Shown piece by piece: positions 40,810-49,697 of a stretch of 55,132 bases of DNA; position 1 is the first letter of the stretch, and every line of letters starts with the position of its first letter. Where the stretch lies: assembly GCA_024508935.1 (NCBI GenBank), contig JANINW010000005.1:1-55132 (forward strand), in the 5' to 3' direction. Position numbers and translations under genes: made by a program. Under the pieces are notes generated by a model. That model did not search any database and was not told the DNA's origin. It was given only the letters and a program-made list of their open reading frames with translations. This DNA comes from Flavipsychrobacter sp. (GTDB taxonomy: Bacteria > Bacteroidota > Bacteroidia > Chitinophagales > Chitinophagaceae).

Positions 40810-42234
40810 CTAGCATTCAGGCAGGCTAATAGGTATATGCAATGCAAGACCGCCTTCTGCTGTTTCTTTGTACTTGTGGTTCATGTCCAGTGCTGTATTC
40901 CACATGGTTTTTACCACGTGATCTAACGATACACGGGCATTATCCGGGTTGCTTTGCAGTGCCAGTTGCGAGGCGGTGATAGCCTTGATAGCGCCCATAG
41001 TATTGCGCTCTATACAGGGCACCTGCACTAAGCCGCCTACAGGGTCGCAGGTAAGACCCAGGTGGTGTTCCATAGCAATTTCGGCGGCCATCATACACTG
41101 GCGTGCATTCCCGCCAAGGCATTCGGTAAGCGCAGCTGCCGCCATTGCCGATGATACGCCTATTTCTGCCTGGCAGCCCCCCATAGCAGCCGACAGCGTA
41201 GCCCCTTTTTTGAATATACTGCCTATTTCAGAGGCCGTAAGCAGGAACTGTATGATCTTTTCATCATCAAACCCATCGCAGAAGGCAATATAGTATTGCA
41301 ATACTGCGGGTACTACACCTGCAGCACCGTTTGTAGGCGCTGTCACAACCCTGCTAAAAGAAGCATTCTCCTCATTTACTGCCAGCGCAAAACAGCTTAC
41401 CCAATCAAGCGTGTACTGAAAATGCTGTCCCCCACTGCGTATGGCTTCCACCCATTCAGCATGGTTATTATATGTTTTACCATTTAATAATCTTTTATTG
41501 AGTGCTGCAGCACGGCGTGTCACATGCAAACCGCCCGGCAGCTCACCTGTTATATGGCAGCCCCTGTATATGCAGTCGCGCATAGTTTCCCATATACGTA
41601 ACACACCTCGTTTAGTATCTTCTTCACTACGCCAGGCATGCTCATTTTCCATTACCACTTCTGATATGCTTAAGCCGGTCTTCCTGCACCAGTGCAGCAG
41701 GTCATCGGCCTTGTCAATAGGAAACGGTAATTCTACAGTATTAGCACCTGAACCATCTTCCCCTTCTTTCACAACAAAACCACCACCAATAGAGTAAAAT
41801 GTTTCCGCTATCTCTGCACCGTCGGTAAATGAGCACAGAAAGGTCACCGCATTGGGGTGAAAAGGCAAACTCTCATCCATCAGGAAAACAACATCTGTTT
41901 CAGGATTAAAGCTTATCTGTTTTTCCAGCCCCAGTACCAGCTTGCGGTTCTCTCCAATACTTTGAATACGGGGCGTTATCTGGTTCACGTCAAAAGTCAC
42001 AGGATCTTCCCCATTCAGGCCCAGTATCACGGCCACATCCGTACCATGGCCTTTACCGGTCTTAGCCAGCGAGCCATACAGCAGTACTTTCACTGATGCT
42101 ACCTTGTCTATACCATGCTGCCGTATCGTATCTACAAAACGCAATGCTGCACGCCAGGGGCCTAATGTATGTGAGCTGCTTGGACCAACGCCTATCTTAA
42201 ATATGTCGAATACAGATATTGTCTCTTTGTTCAC
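40810..42234 (-). CDS. sdaA: L-serine ammonia-lyase, single-chain
   Basis: 474 residues, the fused single-chain L-serine dehydratase. It converts L-serine to pyruvate and ammonia with a [4Fe-4S] cluster. The N-terminal beta domain begins [27 protein letters not shown]. The alpha domain carries the cluster cysteines and [20 protein letters not shown], then [27 protein letters not shown]. The start codon is GTG 42234. The gene sits upstream of kdsA on the same strand, but no functional link is obvious. Confidence 0.96.
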   Translation of the reverse strand: MNKETISVFDIFKIGVGPSSSHTLGPWRAALRFVDTIRQHGIDKVASVKVLLYGSLAKTGKGHGTDVAVILGLNGEDPVTFDVNQITPRIQSIGENRKLVLGLEKQISFNPETDVVFLMDESLPFHPNAVTFLCSFTDGAEIAETFYSIGGGFVVKEGEDGSGANTVELPFPIDKADDLLHWCRKTGLSISEVVMENEHAWRSEEDTKRGVLRIWETMRDCIYRGCHITGELPGGLHVTRRAAALNKRLLNGKTYNNHAEWVEAIRSGGQHFQYTLDWVSCFALAVNEENASFSRVVTAPTNGAAGVVPAVLQYYIAFCDGFDDEKIIQFLLTASEIGSIFKKGATLSAAMGGCQAEIGVSSAMAAAALTECLGGNARQCMMAAEIAMEHHLGLTCDPVGGLVQVPCIERNTMGAIKAITASQLALQSNPDNARVSLDHVVKTMWNTALDMNHKYKETAEGGLALHIPISLPEC

Positions 42235-42324
42235 CTGTTGCTTAAATTGAAAAAGGGGGAAAAGAATTTCCCCCTAAAGATACTATGAAGCCAAGAAACT
42301 TTCAGGCATTTAACCTTTCCTTTA

Positions 42325-42888
42325 TTATGGCATCAGCACATGGTCTATTACATGTATCACACCGTTCTTCTGGCGAACATCCTTGATGGTTACTTTGGCA
42401 ACGCCGCCTTTGGCATCTTTTACCCACAACGCATTACCTTTTTCCATAATAGTCAATTCTTCGCCTTGCACGGTTTTTACCATTGCTTTACCATTACCGT
42501 CTTTTACCATTTTCATCAGGCTGGCAGCATCCCAGTTGCCCGCTACTACATGGTAAGTGAGCACGCTTGTTAGGGTACCTTTACTTTCAGGTTTCAGCAG
42601 GTTATCTACCGTACCTTTAGGCATCATATCAAAAGCTGCATTGGTGGGCGCAAATACGGTAAAAGGCCCGTCGCTTTTCAATGTTTCCACCAGGCCTGCC
42701 GCTTTCACCGCTGCAACCAATGTAGTATGGTCTTTTGAGTTTACGGCATTGTCTACTATGTCTTTAGAAGGGTACATAGGGGCTCCGCCTACCATTACTG
42801 TTTTTTCGCCTCTAGCAAAACTTTGTGTTGTACCGATTGCAGCCAGCATTGCTACTGCCATTACAGGAATCAAAAAAATACGTTTCAT
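42325..42888 (-). CDS. Exported fasciclin-domain protein
   Basis: 187 residues. A signal peptide (MKRIFLIPVMAVAMLAAIGTTQSFA) is followed by a FAS1 domain: LVAAVKAAGLVETLKSDGPFTVFAPTNAAFDMMPKGTV, LTYHVVAG in the middle and NGVIHVIDHVLMP at the end, all standard. Fasciclin domains mediate adhesion and protein contacts in the envelope or extracellular space. No other domain is present. It is transcribed alone, and the sppA terminator lies upstream. Confidence 0.95.
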   Translation of the reverse strand: MKRIFLIPVMAVAMLAAIGTTQSFARGEKTVMVGGAPMYPSKDIVDNAVNSKDHTTLVAAVKAAGLVETLKSDGPFTVFAPTNAAFDMMPKGTVDNLLKPESKGTLTSVLTYHVVAGNWDAASLMKMVKDGNGKAMVKTVQGEELTIMEKGNALWVKDAKGGVAKVTIKDVRQKNGVIHVIDHVLMP

Positions 42889-43012
42889 AAAATGATTGTT
42901 TTGGTTAGAAAATGTGTTTCAATAATACTTACGGCTGGTTTTCCTTTTTGGTTTTCCGCAATCAGAAAAAAAATGGGAAAAAATTTCTTACCAATTGAAT
43001 TTGCCGCAGGGC

Positions 43013-43054
43013 ATAATAAAAAAGCAGGCGGTATACCGCCTGCTTTTTTATTAT
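43013..43054 (-). terminator. Terminator of sppA within a 42-bp perfect palindrome
   Basis: 43013-43033 and 43034-43054 are perfect reverse complements, so the 42 bases read identically on both strands: GCAGGCGGTATACCGCCTGC flanked by A6/T6 and ATAAT. As RNA it folds into a long stem with a T run, 16 bases after the sppA stop. Confidence 0.88.
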
Positions 43055-43069
43055 AATGTATTGTAGTAG

Positions 43070-44848
43070 CTATTGTACGCTCAGGGTAAATGGCATCAGC
43101 ATCATGTTCCTGCCATTCATTGTACGCAGTTCTTTTATTTTTTTATAATACTCATAATCTGCACCCATTTCCTTTTCCAGCATAGCTTTCATTATCATAG
43201 ATGCCCCGGAGTTACCTTTAAAGCGCTTCAGCATCATTTCAAACTTATCACTTGGTTCAGGATAGGTTACTACATCATAAGTTTTGAGCTTTGCCAGTCT
43301 TGATGCACTTTCTATAGCACGATTCAGGTCACCAATGCCATCTACCAGGCCGTTACCCAATGCATCTGTACCTGTCCACACACGGCCCTGGGCTATGCTA
43401 TCTACCATAGCAGCATCCAGCTTGCGGCCTTTTACCACACGGCTTTTAAAGATGGCGTAGATATTGTCTACACTTTTCTGCATGCGGGCAGTTTCATCCG
43501 GGGTTAAGGCACGAACACCTGTTGGGAAGTCGGCATAAGGTGCGTTCTTCACTTCGTCAAAGGTTACGCCCAGTTTATTCTTTAGCAGGTTCTCGCTGTT
43601 GAACATCATAGAGAACACGCCAATACTACCGGTAATAGTATTAGGTAAGGCAAAAATACTATCGGCCTGGCAAGAGATATAATAGCCACCCGACGCGGCA
43701 TAGTCGCCCATAGATACTACCAGCGGCTTTTTAGCTTTCAGTAATTGCAATTCGCGCAATATCACTTCCGAAGCTAATGCACTACCACCCGGTGAGTTGA
43801 CGCGCAATACCACTGCCTTTACTTTATCATTCTGGCGCAACTTGCGTATATCATCACAAATGGTCTCAGATGCTATCATGTGGTTGTCATCGCTTTCTCC
43901 ATCTGCAATATTGCCTTCTGCAAACAATACAGCTACACGATTATCTCCTTTAATACCGTCTTTTATACTGCGTGCATATTCGTTCAGGTCCTGGTATTTT
44001 ATTTTTTCCTTCTCGCCTGTACCTGTTTTAGCCTTCAGGCGGTCTTCTACCTGGTCCCAATACATCAGGCCATCTACCAGCTTGTGAGAAAGCGCATCTT
44101 CCGGGAACTCGATAGCACCACTGGCAGCCAGCTGGTGTACGCCCGCAGTATCCATATGCGTATGCTCTGCTGCTGCCATAAGAAATTCAGCCCAGAAATC
44201 GTGCTGAAATTCAGCTATCTGCAGGCGGTTAGGATCACTTATTTTTTCTGCACGGAACGGTTCGGTTGCACTTTTAAATTTACCAGCATAAAATATCTCC
44301 GGCTGCAATTCCAACTTATCCAGTGTACCTTTAAAGAAAGCCAGCACAGTGGCAAACCCTTTCAACTCAAGGTCTCCTACTGGATTCAGGAAGATACTGT
44401 CAGCAGCAGAACCTACATAATAGGCTCCCTGGGTGATACCTTCACCATAAGCATACACGAATTTGTCACTGCCCCTGAAATTCTTCACGGCACTGCGCAA
44501 TTGCTGTAATGTAGCCCAACCATTAGGTGTGCCAGACAGCTTTATAAGGATACCCTTTATATTATTATCCGTCTTTGCATGGTCTATAGCTTTGGTAATA
44601 TCATATATACCTGCTACATAAGCATCATCATCATTCAGTACAGCCAGCGAATTGCTTTCGCCTTGCTCATGAATGCGCTTATTCATATCTATTACCAATA
44701 CGCTATTGGCAGCCACCTGTACTTTTGGTTCGCTGGTAGATTTCGACACCGCATTAATAATCAATCCTATGATCACGCCAAATACAATAACGCCCGCTAC
44801 GATCATGGCTAACAGCGAGGCGAAAAACATCTTAAAAAATTGTTTCAT
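43070..44848 (-). CDS. sppA: Signal peptide peptidase SppA, long form
   Basis: 592 residues, the tandem-domain SppA67 type. An N-terminal membrane helix (FFASLLAMIVAGVIVFGVIIGLIINAV) anchors it. The catalytic Lys is in RGSDKFVYAYGEG (K129) of the first domain, and the Ser in LRVNSPGGSALASE (S356) of the second, the known K/S dyad across two domains. GDYAASGGYYISCQADSIFALPNTITGSIGVF is characteristic. The protein degrades cleaved signal peptides in the inner membrane. A TATATTTG element lies about 37 bases upstream (44885-44892), a possible -7 box. It ends in a palindromic terminator. Confidence 0.97.
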   Translation of the reverse strand: MKQFFKMFFASLLAMIVAGVIVFGVIIGLIINAVSKSTSEPKVQVAANSVLVIDMNKRIHEQGESNSLAVLNDDDAYVAGIYDITKAIDHAKTDNNIKGILIKLSGTPNGWATLQQLRSAVKNFRGSDKFVYAYGEGITQGAYYVGSAADSIFLNPVGDLELKGFATVLAFFKGTLDKLELQPEIFYAGKFKSATEPFRAEKISDPNRLQIAEFQHDFWAEFLMAAAEHTHMDTAGVHQLAASGAIEFPEDALSHKLVDGLMYWDQVEDRLKAKTGTGEKEKIKYQDLNEYARSIKDGIKGDNRVAVLFAEGNIADGESDDNHMIASETICDDIRKLRQNDKVKAVVLRVNSPGGSALASEVILRELQLLKAKKPLVVSMGDYAASGGYYISCQADSIFALPNTITGSIGVFSMMFNSENLLKNKLGVTFDEVKNAPYADFPTGVRALTPDETARMQKSVDNIYAIFKSRVVKGRKLDAAMVDSIAQGRVWTGTDALGNGLVDGIGDLNRAIESASRLAKLKTYDVVTYPEPSDKFEMMLKRFKGNSGASMIMKAMLEKEMGADYEYYKKIKELRTMNGRNMMLMPFTLSVQ

Positions 44849-45020
44849 CAGTAAAAGTTTGTGGTTGTTATATTAATAACACTGCAAATATACGGGAGTA
44901 CCCGTCATCTTTATTACTCGGGCAGCCTGTATAAACGTTAATTAGTGTTACAGTTATATTCCTGTTCCTGTTTTAAAACGACGCAAAGTTTAATACTTTT
45001 AGGCATCCTAATACTATTTT

Positions 45021-45593
45021 ATGAAATACGTTTATACACTATTGCTCTCCCTGCTAGCCGTTACTTCCTTTGCAGAAGAACTGACACCAAATGCTGAGAA
45101 AATAAAAGAGGCTTACCGCATCTATCTTACCAATACCAACGCAGCACAAAACCAGGTAAACTTCATCAATAATTACCCCGGCACAAAAGAAGCATTTCTT
45201 GAGGTATTTCTCCCGGCCAACCGTGAACAGCTATACGATGACCGTGTCATTTACATGGAAACCCTGATAGCCCTAAGCAAGGTATATCCACGGGAAGTAA
45301 TGATAAAAGGTATAGGCATAGGTAAAGACATGGTAGGTGCAGGCGATATAACCGGTCAATTGCAGAATATGTCTTTAGACCTATCTGTTGCATATACCGC
45401 CGAGTTTGCCAGCGAGGTAAGCAAATGGAAAAAAGCAGACCAGCAAGCGCTCATGAATTTTCTCACAGATATTGAAGGCCGCGACGAAAGCATACAAGTA
45501 CTGGCCAACAACCTGCGTGCCCTAGGCGAAAACAAACTGGCTGCTATGCTGGAAAATACATTTGATGCAGCTAAGAAAAGAGCAGGAGAATAA
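45021..45593 (+). CDS. Exported protein of unknown function
   Basis: 190 residues. After a signal peptide (MKYVYTLLLSLLAVTSFAE) the chain is largely helical, with an Asn-rich segment (IYLTNTNAAQNQVNFINNYPGTKE), GIGIGKDMVGAGDITGQL, and a C-terminal NFLTDIEGRDESIQVLANNLRALGENKLAAML. I do not recognise the family and see no catalytic motif. It overlaps the next gene's start by one base, in TAATG, so is translationally coupled to the methyltransferase. It may be a small conserved lineage protein. Confidence 0.65.
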   Translation: MKYVYTLLLSLLAVTSFAEELTPNAEKIKEAYRIYLTNTNAAQNQVNFINNYPGTKEAFLEVFLPANREQLYDDRVIYMETLIALSKVYPREVMIKGIGIGKDMVGAGDITGQLQNMSLDLSVAYTAEFASEVSKWKKADQQALMNFLTDIEGRDESIQVLANNLRALGENKLAAMLENTFDAAKKRAGE

Positions 45594-46381
45594 TGAGCGA
45601 ACCTGTTTATAATAAGGCCGGTATAGGCTATAACGCCGTCCGCAAGGCAGACCCCTACCTGGCCTCGCGCATGTACACACATATAGTGCCTAAACCGGGA
45701 GGCATATACCTGGATGTAGGTTGTGGTACCGGTAATTACCTCACGGCCCTGACGGAAATGGGATTGCAATTCTATGGTATAGACCCGAGCGAAACAATGC
45801 TGGAAGTGGCACGGTCTAAAAACCATGGTGCTACCCTGATAAATGCTAAAGTTGAGCATATACCCCTGCCCGATGCCTTCTTTGATGGCGCCATGGGCAA
45901 TTTTACCATGCACCATTGGGATGATAAAATAAAAGGGCTAACAGAAATAGCCAGGGTGCTTAAACCTAAGGCAAGAGCAGTCTTCCTGAGCTTTACACCT
46001 GAACAGATGCATGGCTATTGGCTGTTCCACTATTTCCCCGATATGATGGAGCGCTCTACAGCTTTGCTGCCGGGCATAGATGCCGTAGAACAATGGCTGT
46101 ACGAAGCAGGCTTCAACCTCGTTGAAACAGAAAAGTATTTTGTACAGGACGATTTACAAGACCAGTTTCTCTACGCTAACAAGCATAAACCGGAAAACTA
46201 TCTCATCCCCGAAGTGAGAAATGGGGCCTCTTCATTTACGGTATTTGCCGATCCTAAAGAGGTGGCTGCCGGCCTGATACAGTTGAGCCATGATATAGAG
46301 ACGGGGGAAATAAACGATATCATAGCCCGCTATGAAAATGACGAAGGGGATTATTTGTTTTATGTTGCAGAACGCGAATAA
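45593..46381 (+). CDS. Class I SAM-dependent methyltransferase
   Basis: 262 residues. The SAM-binding motif I is IYLDVGCGTGNYLTAL, motif II region FYGIDPSETMLEVARSK, and motif III VEHIPLPDAFFDGAMGNFTMHHWDDKIKGLTEIARVLKPKARAVFLSF, the Methyltransf_11 pattern. The substrate cannot be predicted. The start overlaps the stop of the 45021 gene (TAATG), which argues that the two are translated together. Cytoplasmic; downstream is the convergent patatin gene after 20 bases. Confidence 0.88.
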   Translation: MSEPVYNKAGIGYNAVRKADPYLASRMYTHIVPKPGGIYLDVGCGTGNYLTALTEMGLQFYGIDPSETMLEVARSKNHGATLINAKVEHIPLPDAFFDGAMGNFTMHHWDDKIKGLTEIARVLKPKARAVFLSFTPEQMHGYWLFHYFPDMMERSTALLPGIDAVEQWLYEAGFNLVETEKYFVQDDLQDQFLYANKHKPENYLIPEVRNGASSFTVFADPKEVAAGLIQLSHDIETGEINDIIARYENDEGDYLFYVAERE

Positions 46382-46401
46382 GCAAGGTCGGGCATTTGCT
46401 A

Positions 46402-47187
46402 TTACTGTTGCACAATTTTTGATTTTTCCTTTAACGATAACAATTGCTCTTTATGCAGTAATGCAGTATCATACCCTAGTTTAAATATCTCATCGGCATG
46501 CTTTACATCGTACATATCATAATGATGTAAGGGCACTTCAATAAAAACATCGCAATTATTTATTTTGGAATAGGCTGAATTAGCTATTGCCAGGTGAAAA
46601 CACCTTTCAGCTATATTGAAGGTCTTAAAAAATGAGTTCTTACCTACGCCTTTTTCTATCTTATTAACGAACGAGCCGATGATTGCATCACAAATACCGC
46701 TTAAAGGTTCTACGGGGAAATCATTTAAAACGCCTCCATCCACAAGTATTTTGTCTGCCGCTATTACAGGTTCAAACACTACCGGTACAGATGCTGAAGC
46801 GATGATGGCATCAATAAGCTGGCCGGTTGAAAATATTACGGCCCTGCCCTCTACCAAATCGGTAGCAACAACAAACAATTTTGTTTTCAATGCCGCGAAA
46901 TCATCCTCTTTAAATGTTTGTTTTAGTAAAGCCCTCAATACTTCCATTGAAAAAAAGCCTTCTTTCCTCCATGCTAAACTGCTCAATCCAAAAAACCTGT
47001 TGTTCCTGAATATATTCATAATATCATCAGGACTCTTGCCTGATGCATATAAGGCCCCTACTATAGCACCGGCACTTGTCCCTGAAATAGCATAGGGATA
47101 TATGCCCAATTCTTCCAAGAATTTAATCACTCCCAGGTGGGCAAATCCCCTTGCGCCGCCACCCGATAAAACATAGCCTATTTTCAT
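46402..47187 (-). CDS. Patatin-like phospholipase family protein
   Basis: 261 residues. The oxyanion hole is MKIGYVLSGGGARGFAHLG, the nucleophile AISGTSAGAIVG (S38), and the catalytic Asp lies in LVDGGVLNDFPVEPL, so the Ser-Asp dyad is intact. Patatins hydrolyse acyl esters of phospholipids. With no signal peptide, it appears cytoplasmic or membrane-associated. ATG 47187, right at the start of the glycine-rich motif, was chosen; an in-frame ATG at 47208 also exists. It is divergent from csaA. Confidence 0.94.
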   Translation of the reverse strand: MKIGYVLSGGGARGFAHLGVIKFLEELGIYPYAISGTSAGAIVGALYASGKSPDDIMNIFRNNRFFGLSSLAWRKEGFFSMEVLRALLKQTFKEDDFAALKTKLFVVATDLVEGRAVIFSTGQLIDAIIASASVPVVFEPVIAADKILVDGGVLNDFPVEPLSGICDAIIGSFVNKIEKGVGKNSFFKTFNIAERCFHLAIANSAYSKINNCDVFIEVPLHHYDMYDVKHADEIFKLGYDTALLHKEQLLSLKEKSKIVQQ

Positions 47188-47246
47188 AGCTTTCAATGCA
47201 ATTGGCATTGAATTTAATCATTTAAAAATAACCATACTCCTTACTA

Positions 47247-47254
47247 TATATTTG
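47247..47254 (+). promoter_or_regulatory. Putative -7 element for csaA
   Basis: TATATTTG matches TAnnTTTG and lies 33 bases before ATG 47288; GAGGAG sits a few bases before that start. A -33 is only TTTA. The position argues against the longer reading from 47252, which starts inside the element. Confidence 0.45.
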
Positions 47255-47287
47255 TTCGTTAAGAATTACATAAACCACGAGGAGTCT

Positions 47288-47629
47288 ATGACACAAACAA
47301 TTACATGGAATGATTTTGAAAAAGTAGAACTGCGTGCAGGCACCATAATAGAAGTGCAGGATTTTCCTAATGCACGTAAGCCGGCATATAAACTTCATAT
47401 AGATTTTGGTGCTGAAATAGGTACGAGGTGGAGCAGCGCTCAAATAACCAAACATTATACCAGGGAAGAACTCATTGGGCGTCAAATTGTGGCAGTTGTG
47501 AATTTCCCGGAGAAGCAGATTGCTAATTTTATGTCGCAATGCCTGGTCACCGGCTTTGCTGATGAAAGCGGGGACATCATACTTGCTACAGTGGATAAGG
47601 CAGTGCCAAACGGAGCTAAACTGCACTGA
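47288..47629 (+). CDS. csaA: tRNA-binding protein, CsaA family
   Basis: 113 residues, the size of a single OB-fold tRNA-binding domain. ITWNDFEKVELRAGTIIEVQDFPNARKPAYKLHIDFG is the typical start, and WSSAQITKHYTREELIGRQIVAVVNFPEKQIANFMSQCLVTGF and DGDIIL-like residues complete the CsaA pattern. In Bacillus it acts as a chaperone-like or tRNA-binding factor. ATG 47288 was chosen over one at 47252. A near-perfect SD (GAGGAG) precedes it, unlike most genes here. Confidence 0.93.
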   Translation: MTQTITWNDFEKVELRAGTIIEVQDFPNARKPAYKLHIDFGAEIGTRWSSAQITKHYTREELIGRQIVAVVNFPEKQIANFMSQCLVTGFADESGDIILATVDKAVPNGAKLH

Positions 47630-47700
47630 ACAAATTAGCACTTTAACATTTTCTTCACTTCCGACAGGTAGGCAAAAGTGTATTATAATAAACGCACACT

Positions 47701-48993
47701 ATGCACAAACTGCTACCTGCCCTTATCTTGCTGGGCACCACACTCCATGCCACAGCACAAACCGGCAAACAACTCAAAAATGCCGACATCATTATACGCC
47801 ATACCAATGTAATAACCATGCAAGACAGCCTGCCGCTTACAGACAGGCTGGTATGCATCAGCAAGAACAGGATAACCTATATAGGCCCCGATAAGCAGAA
47901 CGCTGAACTACAAACCAGTGCACAAATAATAGATGCCAATGGGGGTTACCTGATGCCGGGTATGGCCGAGATGCATGTACACCTGCCGCCGCCCGAAGAA
48001 CAAAAGAAATTTTTCACACTTAGCCTGATGGGGGGCGTTACTACAGTACGCTCTATGCGCGGTAAACCCCAGCACCTGGATCTAAGAAAACCTCAAGGAT
48101 ACCCTATACCACATATGTACCTGGGTGCACCCATTATCACCCGCTTCACCCCACTCGATGAAAAAAGTGCAGACAGTATTATGCATGCCTACAGCACCGC
48201 CGGCTATGATTTCATTAAAGTATTAGACATTAAGGACTCTGTTTCTTTCATTACCCTTATGAAATATGCGCGCAGGTACAAACTGCCTGTTTGCGGTCAC
48301 ATGTTATACAACCTGAGCCTGGAATGCTTGCTGAACAACGGGTATAGTACCATAGAACACATGGGCGGATATGTAGATGCAGCTAAAGAAGGACAGGCAT
48401 ATTTAAATAATATCCTGGCACTCACCAAAGTTAATCATATATACCAGTGCCCTACAGAAGACTGGTACTCTGTATATAACCAGCAGGTAGATGAAACGGC
48501 ATTGAAACAACGGGCAGGATTACAGTACATACATGATACCATAAAAGCTCAATGGGATAAAAACATTGCAGATACGCGTGCCAAAATGGGTGATTCTGCG
48601 TTAACAGCTATGCGTGAAAAATATGCACAGATCCACCGCACAAAAATTGATATCATCGGGCAAATGTCTGTCATAAATATTATGCTGCTAATTGGTGCTG
48701 ATGGCGGTGAGGATTATATGGTACCGGGATTTACCATGATAGACGAAATGAATATATTCAAAGAAGCCGGGCTTAACAACTACCATATATTGCAATGCGC
48801 AACCGTCAATGCCGCAAAGTATATGAAACAGGATAAAGATTGGGGCACTGTAGAAACAGGAAAACAAGCTAACCTTGTATTACTTGCTGCCAACCCTTTG
48901 GAAGATCTCCATGCCGTGACACAGGTAGAAGGCGTTTTTATTGATAACAAATACCTGTCGCAAAAAGAATTAGAGGCATCTTTAAACCCTTAG
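47701..48993 (+). CDS. Exported amidohydrolase family protein
   Basis: 430 residues with a signal peptide (MHKLLPALILLGTTLHATAQ). The amidohydrolase fold is shown by the metal pair in LMPGMAEMHVHLPPPEE (HxH), further histidines in LPVCGHMLY and STIEHMGGYVD, and Asp in LIGADGGEDYMVPG. After ATVNAAKYMKQDKDWGTVETGKQANLVLLAANP the composite-domain strand returns. It probably hydrolyses a cyclic amide, urea or peptide-like bond in the periplasm; Xaa-Pro-type dipeptidases are one close group. The specific substrate is not clear. Confidence 0.9.
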   Translation: MHKLLPALILLGTTLHATAQTGKQLKNADIIIRHTNVITMQDSLPLTDRLVCISKNRITYIGPDKQNAELQTSAQIIDANGGYLMPGMAEMHVHLPPPEEQKKFFTLSLMGGVTTVRSMRGKPQHLDLRKPQGYPIPHMYLGAPIITRFTPLDEKSADSIMHAYSTAGYDFIKVLDIKDSVSFITLMKYARRYKLPVCGHMLYNLSLECLLNNGYSTIEHMGGYVDAAKEGQAYLNNILALTKVNHIYQCPTEDWYSVYNQQVDETALKQRAGLQYIHDTIKAQWDKNIADTRAKMGDSALTAMREKYAQIHRTKIDIIGQMSVINIMLLIGADGGEDYMVPGFTMIDEMNIFKEAGLNNYHILQCATVNAAKYMKQDKDWGTVETGKQANLVLLAANPLEDLHAVTQVEGVFIDNKYLSQKELEASLNP

Positions 48994-49001
48994 TATCTTT
49001 G
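48994..49001 (+). promoter_or_regulatory. Putative -7 element for folK
   Basis: TATCTTTG matches TAnnTTTG and starts directly after the amidohydrolase stop; a TTTA lies upstream. It would give folK a leader of about 20 bases. Confidence 0.4.
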
Positions 49002-49025
49002 TAAAAGGGTATTAAAGCGGGTATT

Positions 49026-49511
49026 TTGACTAAAGCATATCTATTGTTAGGCAGTAATGAAGGTGACAGGCTTGGGCTGATGCAGGAAGGTATAGAACAG
49101 ATAAGCAAAACCTGCGGTAAGATCATTGGGCAGTCGCACATGTACGAAACAGCAGCATGGGGACTGGAAGAACAGCCTGATTTCCTTAATATGGCCATTG
49201 TGATAGATACACCCCTGCAACCTATAGAACTGCTGAAGTCTATTCATAATATAGAACAAAACCTGGGACGGCAACGGACCCTGAAATGGGGACAACGGAC
49301 CCTTGATATAGATATTCTTTTCTTTGGCCAACATATTATCAACATCCCCGAACTGACAATTCCCCATCCTGCTGTACAATTACGCAGGTTTGCCCTGGTG
49401 CCTTTAAATGAAATAGCACCCCGGTTTCTTCATCCGGTATTAAACAAAACCATATCCGGCCTGTTGGCAGATTGCCCCGACCCTTTGCCGGTAACCGAAT
49501 ACAGGGCATAA
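49026..49511 (+). CDS. folK: 2-amino-4-hydroxy-6-hydroxymethyldihydropteridine diphosphokinase
   Basis: 161 residues. It transfers pyrophosphate from ATP to hydroxymethyldihydropterin in folate synthesis. The family pattern is complete: AYLLLGSNEGDRLGLMQEGI, YETAAWGLEEQPDFLNMAIVIDT, NIEQNLGRQRTLKWGQRTLDIDILFFG (DxD metal site) and LTIPHPAVQLRRFALVPLNEIAP. The start is TTG at 49026: the frame is open only from just after 49004, and no ATG or GTG lies between the upstream stop and the first conserved residues. Another organisation, ATT 49023, is less likely. Confidence 0.95.
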   Translation: MTKAYLLLGSNEGDRLGLMQEGIEQISKTCGKIIGQSHMYETAAWGLEEQPDFLNMAIVIDTPLQPIELLKSIHNIEQNLGRQRTLKWGQRTLDIDILFFGQHIINIPELTIPHPAVQLRRFALVPLNEIAPRFLHPVLNKTISGLLADCPDPLPVTEYRA

Positions 49512-49697
49512 CAAGGCTTTAATAACCAGTTATTATCAACATTCCCTATAAGTACTTGCATTATTCTTTAGATTTTGTTAACTTGATATTCGTTAAATTC
49601 GCGCACCTTTTCAGGAAGGTGTCTGCTCCTCTTAAACCTCATATAATATTTATTATAGGATGAAGTGACATTTACCTCAGGTAAAAAATTGTGATAT

